From positions 17,904,501 to 17,968,500 of the forward strand of contig BSBM01000643.1 of NCBI GenBank assembly GCA_027924585.1: a stretch of DNA of 64,000 nucleotides, written 5' to 3'. The DNA comes from Larix kaempferi. Taxonomy: Eukaryota > Streptophyta > Pinopsida > Pinales > Pinaceae. A model generated the notes under the pieces. That model was given only the letters and a program-made list of their open reading frames with translations, made no database searches and had not been told where the DNA came from. This document shows, in pieces, positions 47,789-59,344 of the stretch; the first letter of the stretch is position 1, and each line of letters starts with the position of its first letter. The position numbers and the translations under genes were made by a program.

Positions 47789-50267
47789 TGCCAATTTTTA
47801 CCATATAGCACGATTCTCCTTCATTCACAAGGGTCTCGAATACTGATAACCCCCTTTTCTTTTATTATTTTTTTTTCAGCGAAAGAATTATCTACTTTGT
47901 ATAAATAGGAATATTCAATGAGAAAGTTGCAGCTTCGAATTTTAAAGGACCACCCCATTTTTTTTAAAAACAAGTTATTTGATTTCCCAAAATTGACCGA
48001 GTAATAAAAGGAGGCATGGATCTGCAAGTGCATCCTGTTTATGATTTACTTATTGCACTCTCTTGTAACTTTTTTCCCAAGCACAAGCTATTGTAATCGT
48101 ACTTGGTTTAACCTTGTTAAGAATTCATTTACCACTCATTTTGTTTGTGAAGGATAGAATTAAGTCTTAACTATCTATATTATTGTAACTCCTAAGGGTT
48201 AAAATTTATAGGCTTTACCAGGCCTCTAAACTATTTGTTTAGTACTGTTATAGCTTTTATCACGCAAATAATGATATTTCTGGTCTAACGTTCAAAATTC
48301 GCTAACCACCTTACCAACAACATAAACAACAATAAAAAATTTACAGTCTTATTAAAATTGAACATTTCCACAACATACTATTGTTGTCAGGATAACAAAG
48401 GTTTAACACTAATTAAACACTTAAAAACTTTGACAGAACAAGTTAGTCATTTTAACCCTATGATAAAAACTAACTTATCTAATAATAAAGCAATGGTACT
48501 GGTTAAGGAGCAGCCTCGCTCCACTCGGCCATAGGACCTCGTAGCCAATAAGGCCTACAAGTATCCACCCCCTTGACCATAATTCAAATCATTCCAGTTG
48601 GTATTTACTCTTCAAGTGCTACCAACTTGTGTGGAAAATATTATTGGAAAGAGCATGAAAGCTCAAGTATTACATAGCCAGAAAGCTCTGAACTTTCTTC
48701 TTGATCTTGATAGCTTAGTACACAAAGCCTGGTAGCTCTAATGTGTTTGCTTTATCTCTGAGACTAATAGCTCAATTATTACTGAGCCTAAAAGCTCCTC
48801 CTGAAAGAAAAACACCAATGGGTTTTTTTCCTCCCCGGGCATGCCTTTTATTTTCCTAGGACTTTCTTCGCTAGTAACTACTTTCCCCACATCTGGCCAC
48901 TTGTCCTCTTAGGGATGAGTAAAGATCAACCGTTAACTTGAATATGAGTTTTTTCAATTGATTGCAAGGCTACTCACACACTCGTATAATAACTTAATTA
49001 GAATCATTAAATACTTATTTATTTACATGTTGTTTACAATCATCAAAGTCATAAACCTTATTAAAGAAATTACCATTATTTACATGTCCATCTTAAAGAT
49101 AAATCCTTAATCGTGATATCACATAAATTTAAGAATTAACAAATTATTTTCTAATAAAACCTTTTTAAAATTATCATAAAAATAACAAGATTTAAATATT
49201 AAAAAAGTTAATGTTGTTGGAGTGTAAACTGATTATCAGGAATATTTGAGGGAATGAAATAAAATATTACATTGAGAAAGTAAAATATTTTGAAATATGA
49301 AATGGATTTATATTCTACTAATGAAATGAAATGAAATAAACATCATTTTATAAATATTAAAAGACCAATGTTATTGAGTGTAAAATGATTATCATGAAAT
49401 AGTGAATGAAATACAAAATAAATTACTTTGAAATAACAATTAAATAAAATGAATTCATATTGTATTAATTAAATGAAATAAAATAAACATCATTTTATAA
49501 AAATTGAAAAGAATAAGAATAATATAAATAAATTATTACGAAATAAAAAATTAAAATGAAATAAAATAATCATCTTTTATTAAAATTAAAAAAATAGTGT
49601 TATCATAAAATATTTTATAAATAAATTATTAAAAATTAATAAAAACAATAAAAATTTAAAATTATAAAATAAGTGATAAAGATTAAGTTTAAAGTTCTTA
49701 AAACATTCAACCATTTATTTTTAATGCGGAGATCTTAGCTTGTAATTGTGCACTATATGAGATCTTAACGTGTAATTATGCACTATATCAGCCTCAAACA
49801 TAACCTTTAATGAAGAAAACCTTAAAACCATGTTGCTTTCGATACACAAGGGTGATCATTCAAGATATGAGTATAATGACATTTATTTTTTATTGTATTA
49901 TTTAAAATTTAAATTTAAATAAATTTTATGGAAATAGTTTTATTAGTTTTATTAGTTTTCAGTTATATATATATATATAAACTTTATATATATAAATTTA
50001 AATAAAATATTTTTAAGAAAAGTTTAAAGCAAAATGAAATGAAATGAATTTTTTATTATTGTTGTAATGGGACATAAACTTGTCAAAATATCATAATGCA
50101 AATTTGTTATGTTTCTTAATGGTTGTGTTGATATTCAATATGGTGGTCTTGGTGAACAATGTTTGGCTATCCATCATAACCATTGAAAAACATAATTCTT
50201 TCACATAAGTTAACCAAGATGAACATCATAATGCAACAAAACAATTGATGTTCAGGAATGTTGCAAT
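47789..50267. other. Non-coding, AT-rich spacer
   Basis: No gene seen. The stretch 48650-48800 repeats short AAAGCTC/TAGCTC words. The part 49120-49700 is strongly AT-rich with recurring AAATGAAATAAAATAAACAT and CATCATTTTATAAA. A TATATATATATATA run lies at about 49965-49978. Confidence 0.4.
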
Positions 50268-50935
50268 GTGACATACTCCTTAATGAACATCGCAATGTGA
50301 TATAACAATTAAGTAACGTGATAGGTTGACATAAGTCAATCGAAATAAACATAAAAATAAATCTAACATATATGAATTTGCTTTGTGTCACAATGTCACA
50401 TAATCAACCAGGGATATTTGAACATGATAAACCATCCACAATTGAACATGATCAACCATTGTCAATGATTGTCATTGAATTTACTGCATTTTTGTCACAA
50501 TTTCACATAATCAACCATCCATACTTCATAACAATATGCCATAATCCGTGAAGAAGGTTGAAATGTGATGTAACCATTAAGTAACATTGTCTCATAACCA
50601 TTGAGGAAAATCGCAATTGGACAACCCCAATATAGAGAAATATCATAATGTGTAGCTACCATTGAGAAATATCACAATGTGACATATTCCTTGAAGTATG
50701 CCAAAATGTTGATGAATGTCATAATGTGACATGCTCCATGATGAACGTCGTAATGTCACGAAACAATTAAGTAACATAATAGGTTGACTTAAGTCAATCG
50801 AGATAAACATCAAAATAAATAAAAACAATATTTTAATTTTCTTTATGTGACAATGTCACCAATCAACCATCCATATTTGAACATGGTCAAGCATCCACGG
50901 TTGAACATGATCAACAATTGTAAATGCTTATCATT
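50268..50935. repeat. Duplicated segment, about 200 bp each with 467 bp offset
   Basis: The segment 50268-50470 recurs at about 50735-50935. Shared words include AACAATTAAGTAAC, AGGTTGAC-TAAGTCAATCGA, GACAATGTCAC/CACAATGTCAC and GAACATGATCAAC. No coding potential is seen. Confidence 0.65.
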
Positions 50936-51138
50936 GAGTTTATTATCTTTATCCAATTCCACAAAAAAACCCTTCAAAATGTCGTATTGCAAAATAACCA
51001 TTCAGTAATTAATTATAATAGTAAAATAATATTTAATTATTTAAATAATAACATTTTATTAATATTTTAGTTATAATATTGTAATTAAATATCATATTTT
51101 TATAATTGTGCATTATTATTTATTTATTATGTAGTTAT
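50936..51138. other. AT-rich spacer before the LINE
   Basis: ATTATTTAATTA-type words; no gene. It leads into the left target duplication of the LINE. Confidence 0.4.
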
Positions 51139-51151
51139 GATGCTTAATATT
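51139..51151. repeat. Target-site duplication of the LINE, left
   Basis: GATGCTTAATATT is identical to 57518-57530. A T7 run (51150-51156) follows and overlaps its last bases; on the minus strand this is the short poly(A) tail. Confidence 0.8.
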
Positions 51152-51388
51152 TTTTTCAATGAAAAAACTACTATTGTTATTTGAGGAGAATCAAATAGTA
51201 CAATGATCGACTTGATTCATGATCTGAAGCAATCAAAATCTCCAAAAAAAATCAAAGAAAAAACCATCAAAAGACTTTCTGATCACATTGTCTTACTAAA
51301 ACAATCTAAAACTAAACATTCTTCCAAAATACAACAGAACAAGTTAGGCTACAATCCTCTTCAAAAATGAGAATAAGATTACCAAAAA

Positions 51389-54300
51389 TTAATCAAAAAA
51401 GTAGATGTCGCCACACTCCACAATGGCATTTTCTAGCCATTCTTCCCAAATAAGATGATCTTCAGGACCCTCCAAAGCCTGTTTTGATAACTTGTCCGCC
51501 AGCGAATTGTGTTCTCTATAGATGTGCTCAAAGGTGATATTTTGTTGCAATGAGATTTCTCTTTGAGCGTGAATGCACCAGTGTCGAAAATTGGTAACAT
51601 TGAGTTTGAAATGTCTCGTTGCCCACTTGATTGTTACACGAAAATCTCCATAAACTTTGAGGTTCACTAAACCAAAAATATTTGCCAATTTTAGAACACA
51701 CCAAAGAGCCATAAGTTATGCCTTCATGTTCGTGCCAACTCCACAATTGAGGCGAACAGAAAAAAAAAAGTGTTCCTCATTCAGAAATAAAACTCCTCCT
51801 ACTGCACAAATCCCATTTTGTGCTGCCCCATCGAAAAATAAGACTGGTTGATTCACTTTGAAGGAAAAGTTTTGAACTCTGGCAACTGGCAAACTATGCT
51901 CATCACTCTTATGAGATAGGTACATCTTCAAAGCAGTCATACTGCAAACCTTTACATCAGGCTGAATGCTCTGAAAAATAACACAATTCCTAGTGTGCCA
52001 AATAGACCAAGAAATACAAATTGCAATGATGAAAAAAGGCTTACAATTTCTGAACCAATTTAATAAACAGAAATTGAACTCACCAACATCCCAAGGATGA
52101 GAAATATTTAGATTTGCAGAGACAAAAGCCCAGACTTTGATAGTGAAGCTACAATTGACAAAAATATGTTGAGATGTCTCTATTGCAGATAAACAAAGGC
52201 TGCACCTGCTTGGGCCAATCCATCCACGCTTAAGCAAATCCTCCCAAGTCTTGAGTTTATCTTGAAGAGCTAACCACATAAAACATTTTAATTTTAATGG
52301 AATAGACCACTTCCAAAGCCTCTTGTACCACCAGTCCTGTGGGAAGATAAATTTATCTTGAGTAATTCTTAAATAAGTTTATTTGGCAGTCACTATCCCT
52401 GTACTAGCATTCCCACTCCATACCAAACGATCATTATCCAAATTAATTTTAACACCAGCTGAATTTAAATATTTGATATAATTCTCCCATTCAAAAGCAT
52501 AACAGCCAGAGAGACCAAGGTCTTTCGAATTCATCCAAACAGCAGGACCAGTCGCATCTTTCCTGTAGATAAGAATTATGTCAAGAGTATTCATCCCAAG
52601 AACCTATAGATATTGAAATAAAAGGTTTGAAAGTGAATAAGAGTCCTCCATTCCTAGAATCGGATCCAGTCTAATTCTAACATTTACTCCAGTTCCCACT
52701 TTCTAATAGAGATCCTGCTTAATCCAGTTGAAAACTTTCATGAATCCCCTCCAAATAGGGGAGAAGTTCCATCCCACCAGCTGCGGATTTCTAAGCCAAG
52801 ATAGAACATTCGGCTTTAGATATTTAATTTGCATAATCCTGGACTAAAGGGTAGTCCCAAATATACATCTCCATAGACTTTTGAGCATGAGGCAAGCTCT
52901 AAAGGCTTCCAAATCTTTAATTCCCCAGCCCCCATATCTTTTCGGCCTTGAAAGGAACTGCCAAGCGGCCATTGGCACTTTTACGAAATCAGATTTACCT
53001 GTCCAAAGAAAGTTGAAAAAACATTTTCGCATAGAATTAATGATGGAAGAAGGCGCTTCTAGTAACGAAAACCAATAGACAGGAATGCTAGAAAGCACCG
53101 TCTTGACTAAAATGAGCTTTCCACCAATGGACATAAGTCTAAAGGACTAATGATTCATCCGATTCTCTAATTTCCTCAGTAGCCAGAACCAATCTTTGAT
53201 AAGGTAGTTGTTAGGTTTCAATAAGTACCCCAAATATTTGAAACCATCCTCCAGAGGGCAACACTGAAAGGGTAGAAAGGAAGTAATAATTCTCAGATGT
53301 AGATCATTTGTATTGAAATGATAGAAGCTGGATTTGGCCGAGCTAACCTTCATACCAGACGCATTAATGAAGGTCTGAATAATGTCTCTGTAATTTAGCC
53401 ATTCTGCAACAGTATCCATACCCCCCACCAAAACATCATCCGCAAATAGAATATGAGTGCTCACACAGTCTTTTTCCAGTTTAATACCCTTGATCCAACC
53501 ATTTTCCAAAGCTTGATTTACTAACTTGCTAAAACCATCCATGACTAAGATAAAGAGAAGTGGGGAAAGAGGACACCCGTGTCGGATACCTCTTGAACAA
53601 CTGAAAAAAGATGAAGGTGATCCATTAACTAGCACTGCAATATTCATCGAGGTGATGCAAGCCATAATCCACCTTATCACCAGGGGAGGAACACCAATCT
53701 TTATCAAAATTAATCTCAGAAAGGTCCAATTGACCCGATCATATGATTTCTCTAAGTCCATTTTAAGCAAAATGGTTTTCATATTTTTAAGTTTGATATT
53801 ATGCAACAACTCCTGAGCTATCCTTAATGCATCATGAATCTGTCTCCCAGATAAGAAACCAAATTTTTCTGGAGAAATGTAATCTGAGAACATCGATTTC
53901 AGTCTTTGGGCAATTATCTTGGCAATCAGCTTGTACACAAGATTGCATATGGCAATTGGTCAAAAATCCCCATAAGAAGGGGCTTGTTGCTTTTGGGGAT
54001 TAAAGTAACAAAGGTTGAATTAAGTCCTCCAGAAATGAATCCATTAACCCTATAAAATTTTACCATACTTCTAATATCCTCACCCATTACATCAAAGAAA
54101 TGGATGAAAAGCTCCAACGGCCATCCATCTGGCCTAGGGCTTTTTTCTTTAGCAAATAATTTCAAAGCATCCTCAATTTCAATTAGAGAGACTTCCTTTA
54201 GTAAATCATTGACATCTTGATCATCAAAAAACCTCGGTTAAAGCCTCGCCACTTTGATCTGATCTTGAAGAACACAGTCACCCGAATCTTTATAGATGTT

Positions 54301-55470
54301 TTCAAAGAAATTGATTGCTTCCGATTTTAGCTGATCAGGCCCAGAGATCAACAAACCCTAGGCATCATGGATTTCCCAAATGCTATTCATATTTCTTCTA
54401 GCAAAGGAAAAAGTATGGAAACTTTTTGAGTTTTTATCCCCATGGGCCAGCCATATGGCTCTGCTCTTGAGATGCCATTCTTTCTCCTCTTGGACCAGCA
54501 ACTCCTCTTTTTTCTGTTTGTGCCTTTTCAATGCTTCAAAAGACTCAACATCTAATGAGTTAGAAAAATTAGCTTCAAGTGCTTTATGAATTTTCATTTC
54601 CAACTGAGATAATTACAACTAATCAGCCTTCTTTCTGTTCTTGATCCAAACCGTAACAACCTCTTTTAGATCATTCAACTTATGACAGAACCGAATCAAT
54701 AAGTTATCCTCCTGGACCCTGTTATTCTGCCAGAAATATCTGACCATGTTACAAAACTGGTCATCTTTTAACCAGGAGCTATTGAACTTAAAAAGGAGAT
54801 GAAAGTCTTTGCCCATAATCATCCAATTGCAGCACAATAGGCCAATGATCTGAAAATTTAGTCTCAAAAACCCATGACCTATTATTTTGAAAGTGACCCA
54901 GAAGTTCAGTCTTAATAAGAAAACGATTGAGCCTTTTATGAACCCCAGCCCTACCACATCTACCATTTTTCCAGGTAGGCATCAGCTTAGCACGCAATAT
55001 ATCCACTAAATCATTCTCAACATAAAACTTAGAAAAGAAATCAGACATGTCATCCAACTTAGCTGAATGACCCCAAATCTCATAGGCTGAACTGGTGTGA
55101 TTCAAATCACCTGCAATAAGAAGACCAGAGCCTTGGAGCGACTCCCAAAAGATCTTTATCTCCTTATATGGAGCATAGCAGTTTAAAATATCAAGAGACT
55201 AGTGACGCCCACAAAAAGATCCCTTCAGAAGAATACCCCAAGGAGTAGAATGTGGTTTAAAAGTGAACAGAGAAGAGGCCACAAGAATTGATAGCAGCCA
55301 CTTCCCAGTTAGGCAGAATCTTACAAATCTTGGAGATAGCAAGGGAATCATCACACATAGTTTCCTAAAGCAACACAATAGCTGGGCTAGTAGCAAATAA
55401 AATATTGGATAAGGCCCTGAGCCCTGGATACCTTACCCAATCCACGCATGTTAAGAGAGATAATGGACAT
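51389..55470 (-). pseudogene. LINE ORF2: endonuclease, reverse transcriptase, zinc finger, RNase H
   Basis: The start is ATG 55470-55468 (MSIISLNMRGLGKVSRAQGL). The endonuclease part (about 55470-54620) keeps a stop-ETMCDD version of the usual LQET motif, the stop being TAG for CAG. The reverse transcriptase (about 54170-52850) has ILLKMDLEKSYDRVNW, SRGIRHGCPLSPLLFILVMD and HILFADDVLVGG (FADD codons 53446-53435), so the catalytic Asp pair is intact. A zf-RVT-like region (WEDLLKRGWIGPSRCSLC, QHIFVNCSF) follows near 52240-52130. RNase H (about 51860-51390) has LFFDGAAQNG, VYGDFRVTIKWA and HNSLADKLSKQA. At least three frameshifts and several stops break it. It nicks target DNA and copies its RNA there. 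Confidence 0.88.
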
Positions 55471-57016
55471 TATGGAACACCTAAAGAGGGGGACTCCGCT
55501 CTAAGGCCCTCAGGGTGAGAAGAAGGAACTAACCCCTCATCCTCGAATCTTTTCAAGAAAGGGGTATAAGTATCAAAAACAGGATCAACAGGATTAGGCA
55601 GAATTTTCTTTTTCTTTCCTCTACGGATGGTGACATTATGGAATTTTAGAGAATGTAAAGGAATGGCAACAAAATGTAAACCCTGATTTTTTGTATAAAT
55701 GGATAGTGGGGTAACTCCATGCCCTTCTCAGATAAAAGATAACCACTATCATTCAAGATAGACTTATCTTCCAAAGAAAGAGAACCAGAAGAAGCATCCA
55801 AAGTAGAATCAGCTAAGACTGACCCAGCCGGTACAAAGGACAAACCCTTAGAATCTTCCGAAGGGATGAGAATAGGGTTATTAGGGAAAAAACCCTCATC
55901 CAACTGGGGGTTTAGAAAAGGAGGTAGGGACTCATTCAAGGCCACCGAATCAAGCTCCCTGGTCAAATTACGGTCCACCAGAGACCCATCAAGGTCCAGC
56001 CCTACTTTATCAACTAAGAGACCAGTAACCATGTCATGTCTCAAAATAACCTCCCCTTTAGAGATACGCTTAGACAGATCTTGCTCAGATTTTTCAATGA
56101 ACACAATTTCATCTTTAGAGATATCAGAGAAAAAATCCAGATGTTTAGAGACAGACTTACCTGCTATCATGTTCAAATTCTTAGTAGTCACAGACTTGAG
56201 AGTAGATAGCCCAGAGGACGAGGAATCCTCTCTACGTTTCCGAAAGGAGGAACAATTTGCTTAAACATGCCCAATTTCCCTACAAGCAAAGCACCGAAAG
56301 GGAATTTTGTAAAAATCCAATCTTTGTCTCCAAACCCTACTATCCCACACAACCTCAACTTCCGCAGGCAGGCCAAGACTCATGTCCATCTCCACCATCA
56401 CCTTGGCAACTCTCCTGTCCATCCCAAACAGGTTATACTTGTCGATTCTTACAAACCTACCCACCACATTCGCCAAACCAATGACCACATCTTCAGACTA
56501 GATTTCAATGGGAAAACTAGGAATGGGCATCCAAAGATGACGAATACCTTGAGTTTCCTTGAGAGGATCAAAATTCACATACCAACGTTTTAGGAAGAGG
56601 GAACCCTGCTTAAAAACCCAGAAATTCGATAAAATTTGATCAATATCAAAAGCCTCTGGAAAGATGAACATGATCCATCTATTCATCAACAGGTTGATAT
56701 GCGGTGCCATCCCCGTCAAAGGAACCCAACATTTATTCACCCAATCTGAAATTTCCAGCTTAGAACTCGAGGTGAATTCTAATCTCCCAAAAAGAGCTCG
56801 CTCCGCAAGCATCCCAATCCACTCAAAGTTAAAATCTGAGTCAATCTCATATTTCTCAACAACCTCCCAAGCTTTCACTATCTTCTGGTACCTCCTGGTC
56901 GTTTCCCTAGAACCAAAAAAGTTATTGTTTTTAATTTTACTAACTCCCGCAGCAGTCCTTGACTGAGAAGGGATCGAAGGAGCATCTGGAGCCGGAATAG
57001 GGGAAGGGTCCTCCAT
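55470..57016 (-). pseudogene. LINE ORF1 (DUF4283-like, zinc knuckle)
   Basis: The start is ATG 57016 (MEDPSPIPAPDAPSIPSQSR). One frame is open down to 55646 apart from stops near 56498 and 56262. Its N-terminal half resembles DUF4283, with DWVNKCWVPLTG, RWIMFIFPEAFDID and FKQGSLFLKRWYVNFDP. Then come YNLFGMDRRVAKVMVEMDMS and a knuckle start CFACREIGHV. Near 55700 a frameshift moves the good frame to one reading NVTIRRGKKKKILPNPVDP. That frame ends at TAA 55472-55470, which overlaps the ORF2 ATG by one base (TAATG). ORF1 proteins bind the element RNA in the cytoplasm. Confidence 0.78.
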
Positions 57017-57517
57017 AATAGAAAGTCACCAGAATAACTGGAGGAGATACTGAGAGCTGCCAGAAACCAAACCAACTGCCAGTCTAAAGATAACCCCACC
57101 ACCAAAGACACGCCAAAATAGGAAGCCTGCAGAAAACAAGTTTATCGGAAGAGATGCCGACAGCTGCCAAAAACCAAAACCAACCACTTGTCTAATGTTA
57201 ACCCCACCACCAGAGTCACACCAAAAAACCTGCAGAAAACGGTTATACAAGAGTCCCCACAAATCAAAAAAAGCCAACCAAGCACCCCCACAAGTAACTA
57301 CTAAAAATTAGGTTAAAGAGAACGAGTAGTAGGCTGTGGCGAAAGCCAAAAATTTCCACGTTTTTTATACTTGGTTGGTACTAGGATGATTCAAAAGAAT
57401 CAGCTGGACTCCAAGTTGCCGCAGACCCACACATTCGTCAACTCAACCATCATTTTCAGCAAGAGACCGCAGAAGGTGTGATTCAGAAAACCCTAGCTGC
57501 AGAGCCATCTTCCCCCA

Positions 57518-57530
57518 GATGCTTAATATT
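57518..57530. repeat. Target-site duplication of the LINE, right
   Basis: GATGCTTAATATT matches 51139-51151. It marks the 5' end of the LINE, whose first bases on the minus strand are TGGGGGAAGATGGCTCTGCA (with the C/G border uncertain by a base). Confidence 0.8.
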
Positions 57531-58094
57531 AATATCATAATTAAATATCAATATTATTAATTAAATTATAACATTTATTTTTTAATATCTCTATGTTCCA
57601 TCAATATAAAAATATTTTATATTATAATATAATCTTATAATTAAATAATAATATTTTGAATTAAATTATTTTATTTTATTAAATTAATTTTGTTATATTA
57701 TTTTAATGAAATGCCATATTAGTATATAATAGTATAATGTAATAGTATAATTAAATAATATTGATTTTAATTAATGATTATATTATAAATAATTAAACAA
57801 TATTATACCTTGGAGATATTTAATACTTTAGGTTTTTTTATAAGTTAGTACCCACGAAGTTTCGAACCAATGACTTTACATAATGAGTGCCTTAACAATA
57901 CACCTATTCACTATACATGGACTTAATACTTTAGTTTTTAATAACCCTATGTAACATCAATAAATTAATATATTAAATGTTTTAACTAAGTTATAATATT
58001 ATATTATATTAATGAATATAATATAACAATATTATTTTATTAATTAAACGATATTATTTTATTAATACTTTGGAGATATGTCTAAGCTTCCACC
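57531..58094. other. AT-rich spacer
   Basis: TATTAATTAAATTATAA-type words without coding potential. TTGGAGATAT occurs at 57811 and 58071. Confidence 0.4.
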
Positions 58095-58260
58095 GATTAC
58101 TAGCAACAACCACATTAATAATATTAATGTGTCTCAATACGCTTTTAGGCATAAAATTGGCACATACTGTAGGGAAAAATATTATTAATGTGTCAAATTT
58201 ATGCCAATCGACATATTCAGATACATTAATATTATTAATGTGGTTGTTGCTAATTTAATC
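58095..58260. mobile_element. MITE-like element with perfect 30 bp inverted arms
   Basis: The arms 58101-58130 and 58223-58252 are exact reverse complements (TAGCAACAACCACATTAATA and on). Weaker pairing extends to GATTAC/TTTAATC outside. The 92 bp loop has no frame. The size of about 165 bp fits a MITE. A target-site duplication is not clear, so the superfamily is open. Confidence 0.65.
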
Positions 58261-59344
58261 TATATTCATCTTATTATGTCAACAATATTAATGGTTGTGG
58301 TAGGTATCTCTCTTCGAGTCTTTTATTATTAGGTTGTAAGGTGTTTCCCTCTCCAAACCTTATGTTTTATGTCGCATTTTAAATATTTGACAGCCTTATG
58401 ATGTTTTAGACGACCATCAGAGGTGTCTCCACCATTTAATCATCTTTCCAAACAACTATTCCATCATTTAATCATATTTCCAAACAATTGTCCCATGTGT
58501 CCTTTAACTGTCATGTAATCTTAGTTTTCTAGTGAGGTGGAAGCATTTGTAAAGATGGAAGTTGCATCACAATTGGAAAGCAAGCCTTCCACCTCACTCA
58601 CAAGTCCATGCACCGCCATGGGGGCCTGAAAAACTAGATCAAAAAATGAATCTAGATCCTCCAGGCCAAGAAACTATAATAGAATTGACTTCACGACCTT
58701 CCCTTTTGCGACCGCTTTTTTCAAGGGAGTCTAGGGATTCCAACTATTAAAGGAATCGCTTTTGTGGCTTCTCAATATAACATAGTTTCCATGAAATACC
58801 TTGTGTGATGAATTTCTTAATTCTCGAAATAAAATGGGTTGTCTATACACTCCAGGTATTATCTCTATTACCAATCGCTTCTTTATTTTCTCTATATAGA
58901 GATATACTCGACCCTCGTTCTTGTTCAAAAGTTTCCTTGATATCTCCTCCTCGACGCAATCAAAGAATATAATAATTTACCTAAAGTTGTATCCCTATAA
59001 CCTTTTGGAATGCTACATAATTTCTTCATTTAGAAGAAACCTGTCAATATTATATAATGTTCTAGGTCCAATTCAACTAGAAACCATCACAACTAACATA
59101 ATTAGTATAAAAATTGAGGAATACTTCACTATAAATACCACTTTCTCCAATTGAGCTAGGAAGCATCACAACTAACAGAATTAGTATAACAATCAAAGAA
59201 TACTTCCCTATAATTTAGAAAATTTTATCTATAATAGGCCCTTGCTATCATAGTTTTACTTTTCAATTTAAATTCATTTTTCCCTCACAATTCACAATTG
59301 TAGTAAGGCTCACGCTCACAGGGCAATCTTGAAATAGGTCATTG
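58261..59344. other. Spacer with no supported gene
   Basis: A near-repeat of CATCATTTAATCAT-TTTCCAAACAA occurs at 58434 and 58463. Another pair, CATCACAACTAACA-AATTAGTATAA, occurs at 59086 and 59165. Open frames here have no motif I know. Confidence 0.35.

Larger units (their letters stand above)
51152..57517 (-). mobile_element. Full-length L1-type LINE (about 6.37 kb), decayed
   Basis: Read on the minus strand it has a 5' leader (57517-57017), ORF1, ORF2 with endonuclease, reverse transcriptase, zinc-finger and RNase H regions, and a short A tail, all between 13 bp target duplications. ORF2 with a C-terminal RNase H is a known feature of plant L1 elements. Stops and frameshifts in both ORFs show it is dead. 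This class of enzyme may have made the retrocopy at 14902. Confidence 0.88.

Noticed and set aside
58562-58928. Possible organelle DNA insertion or retroelement coding fragment
   Set aside because: I could not match it to any plastid, mitochondrial or pol motif by reading; support is too weak to list.
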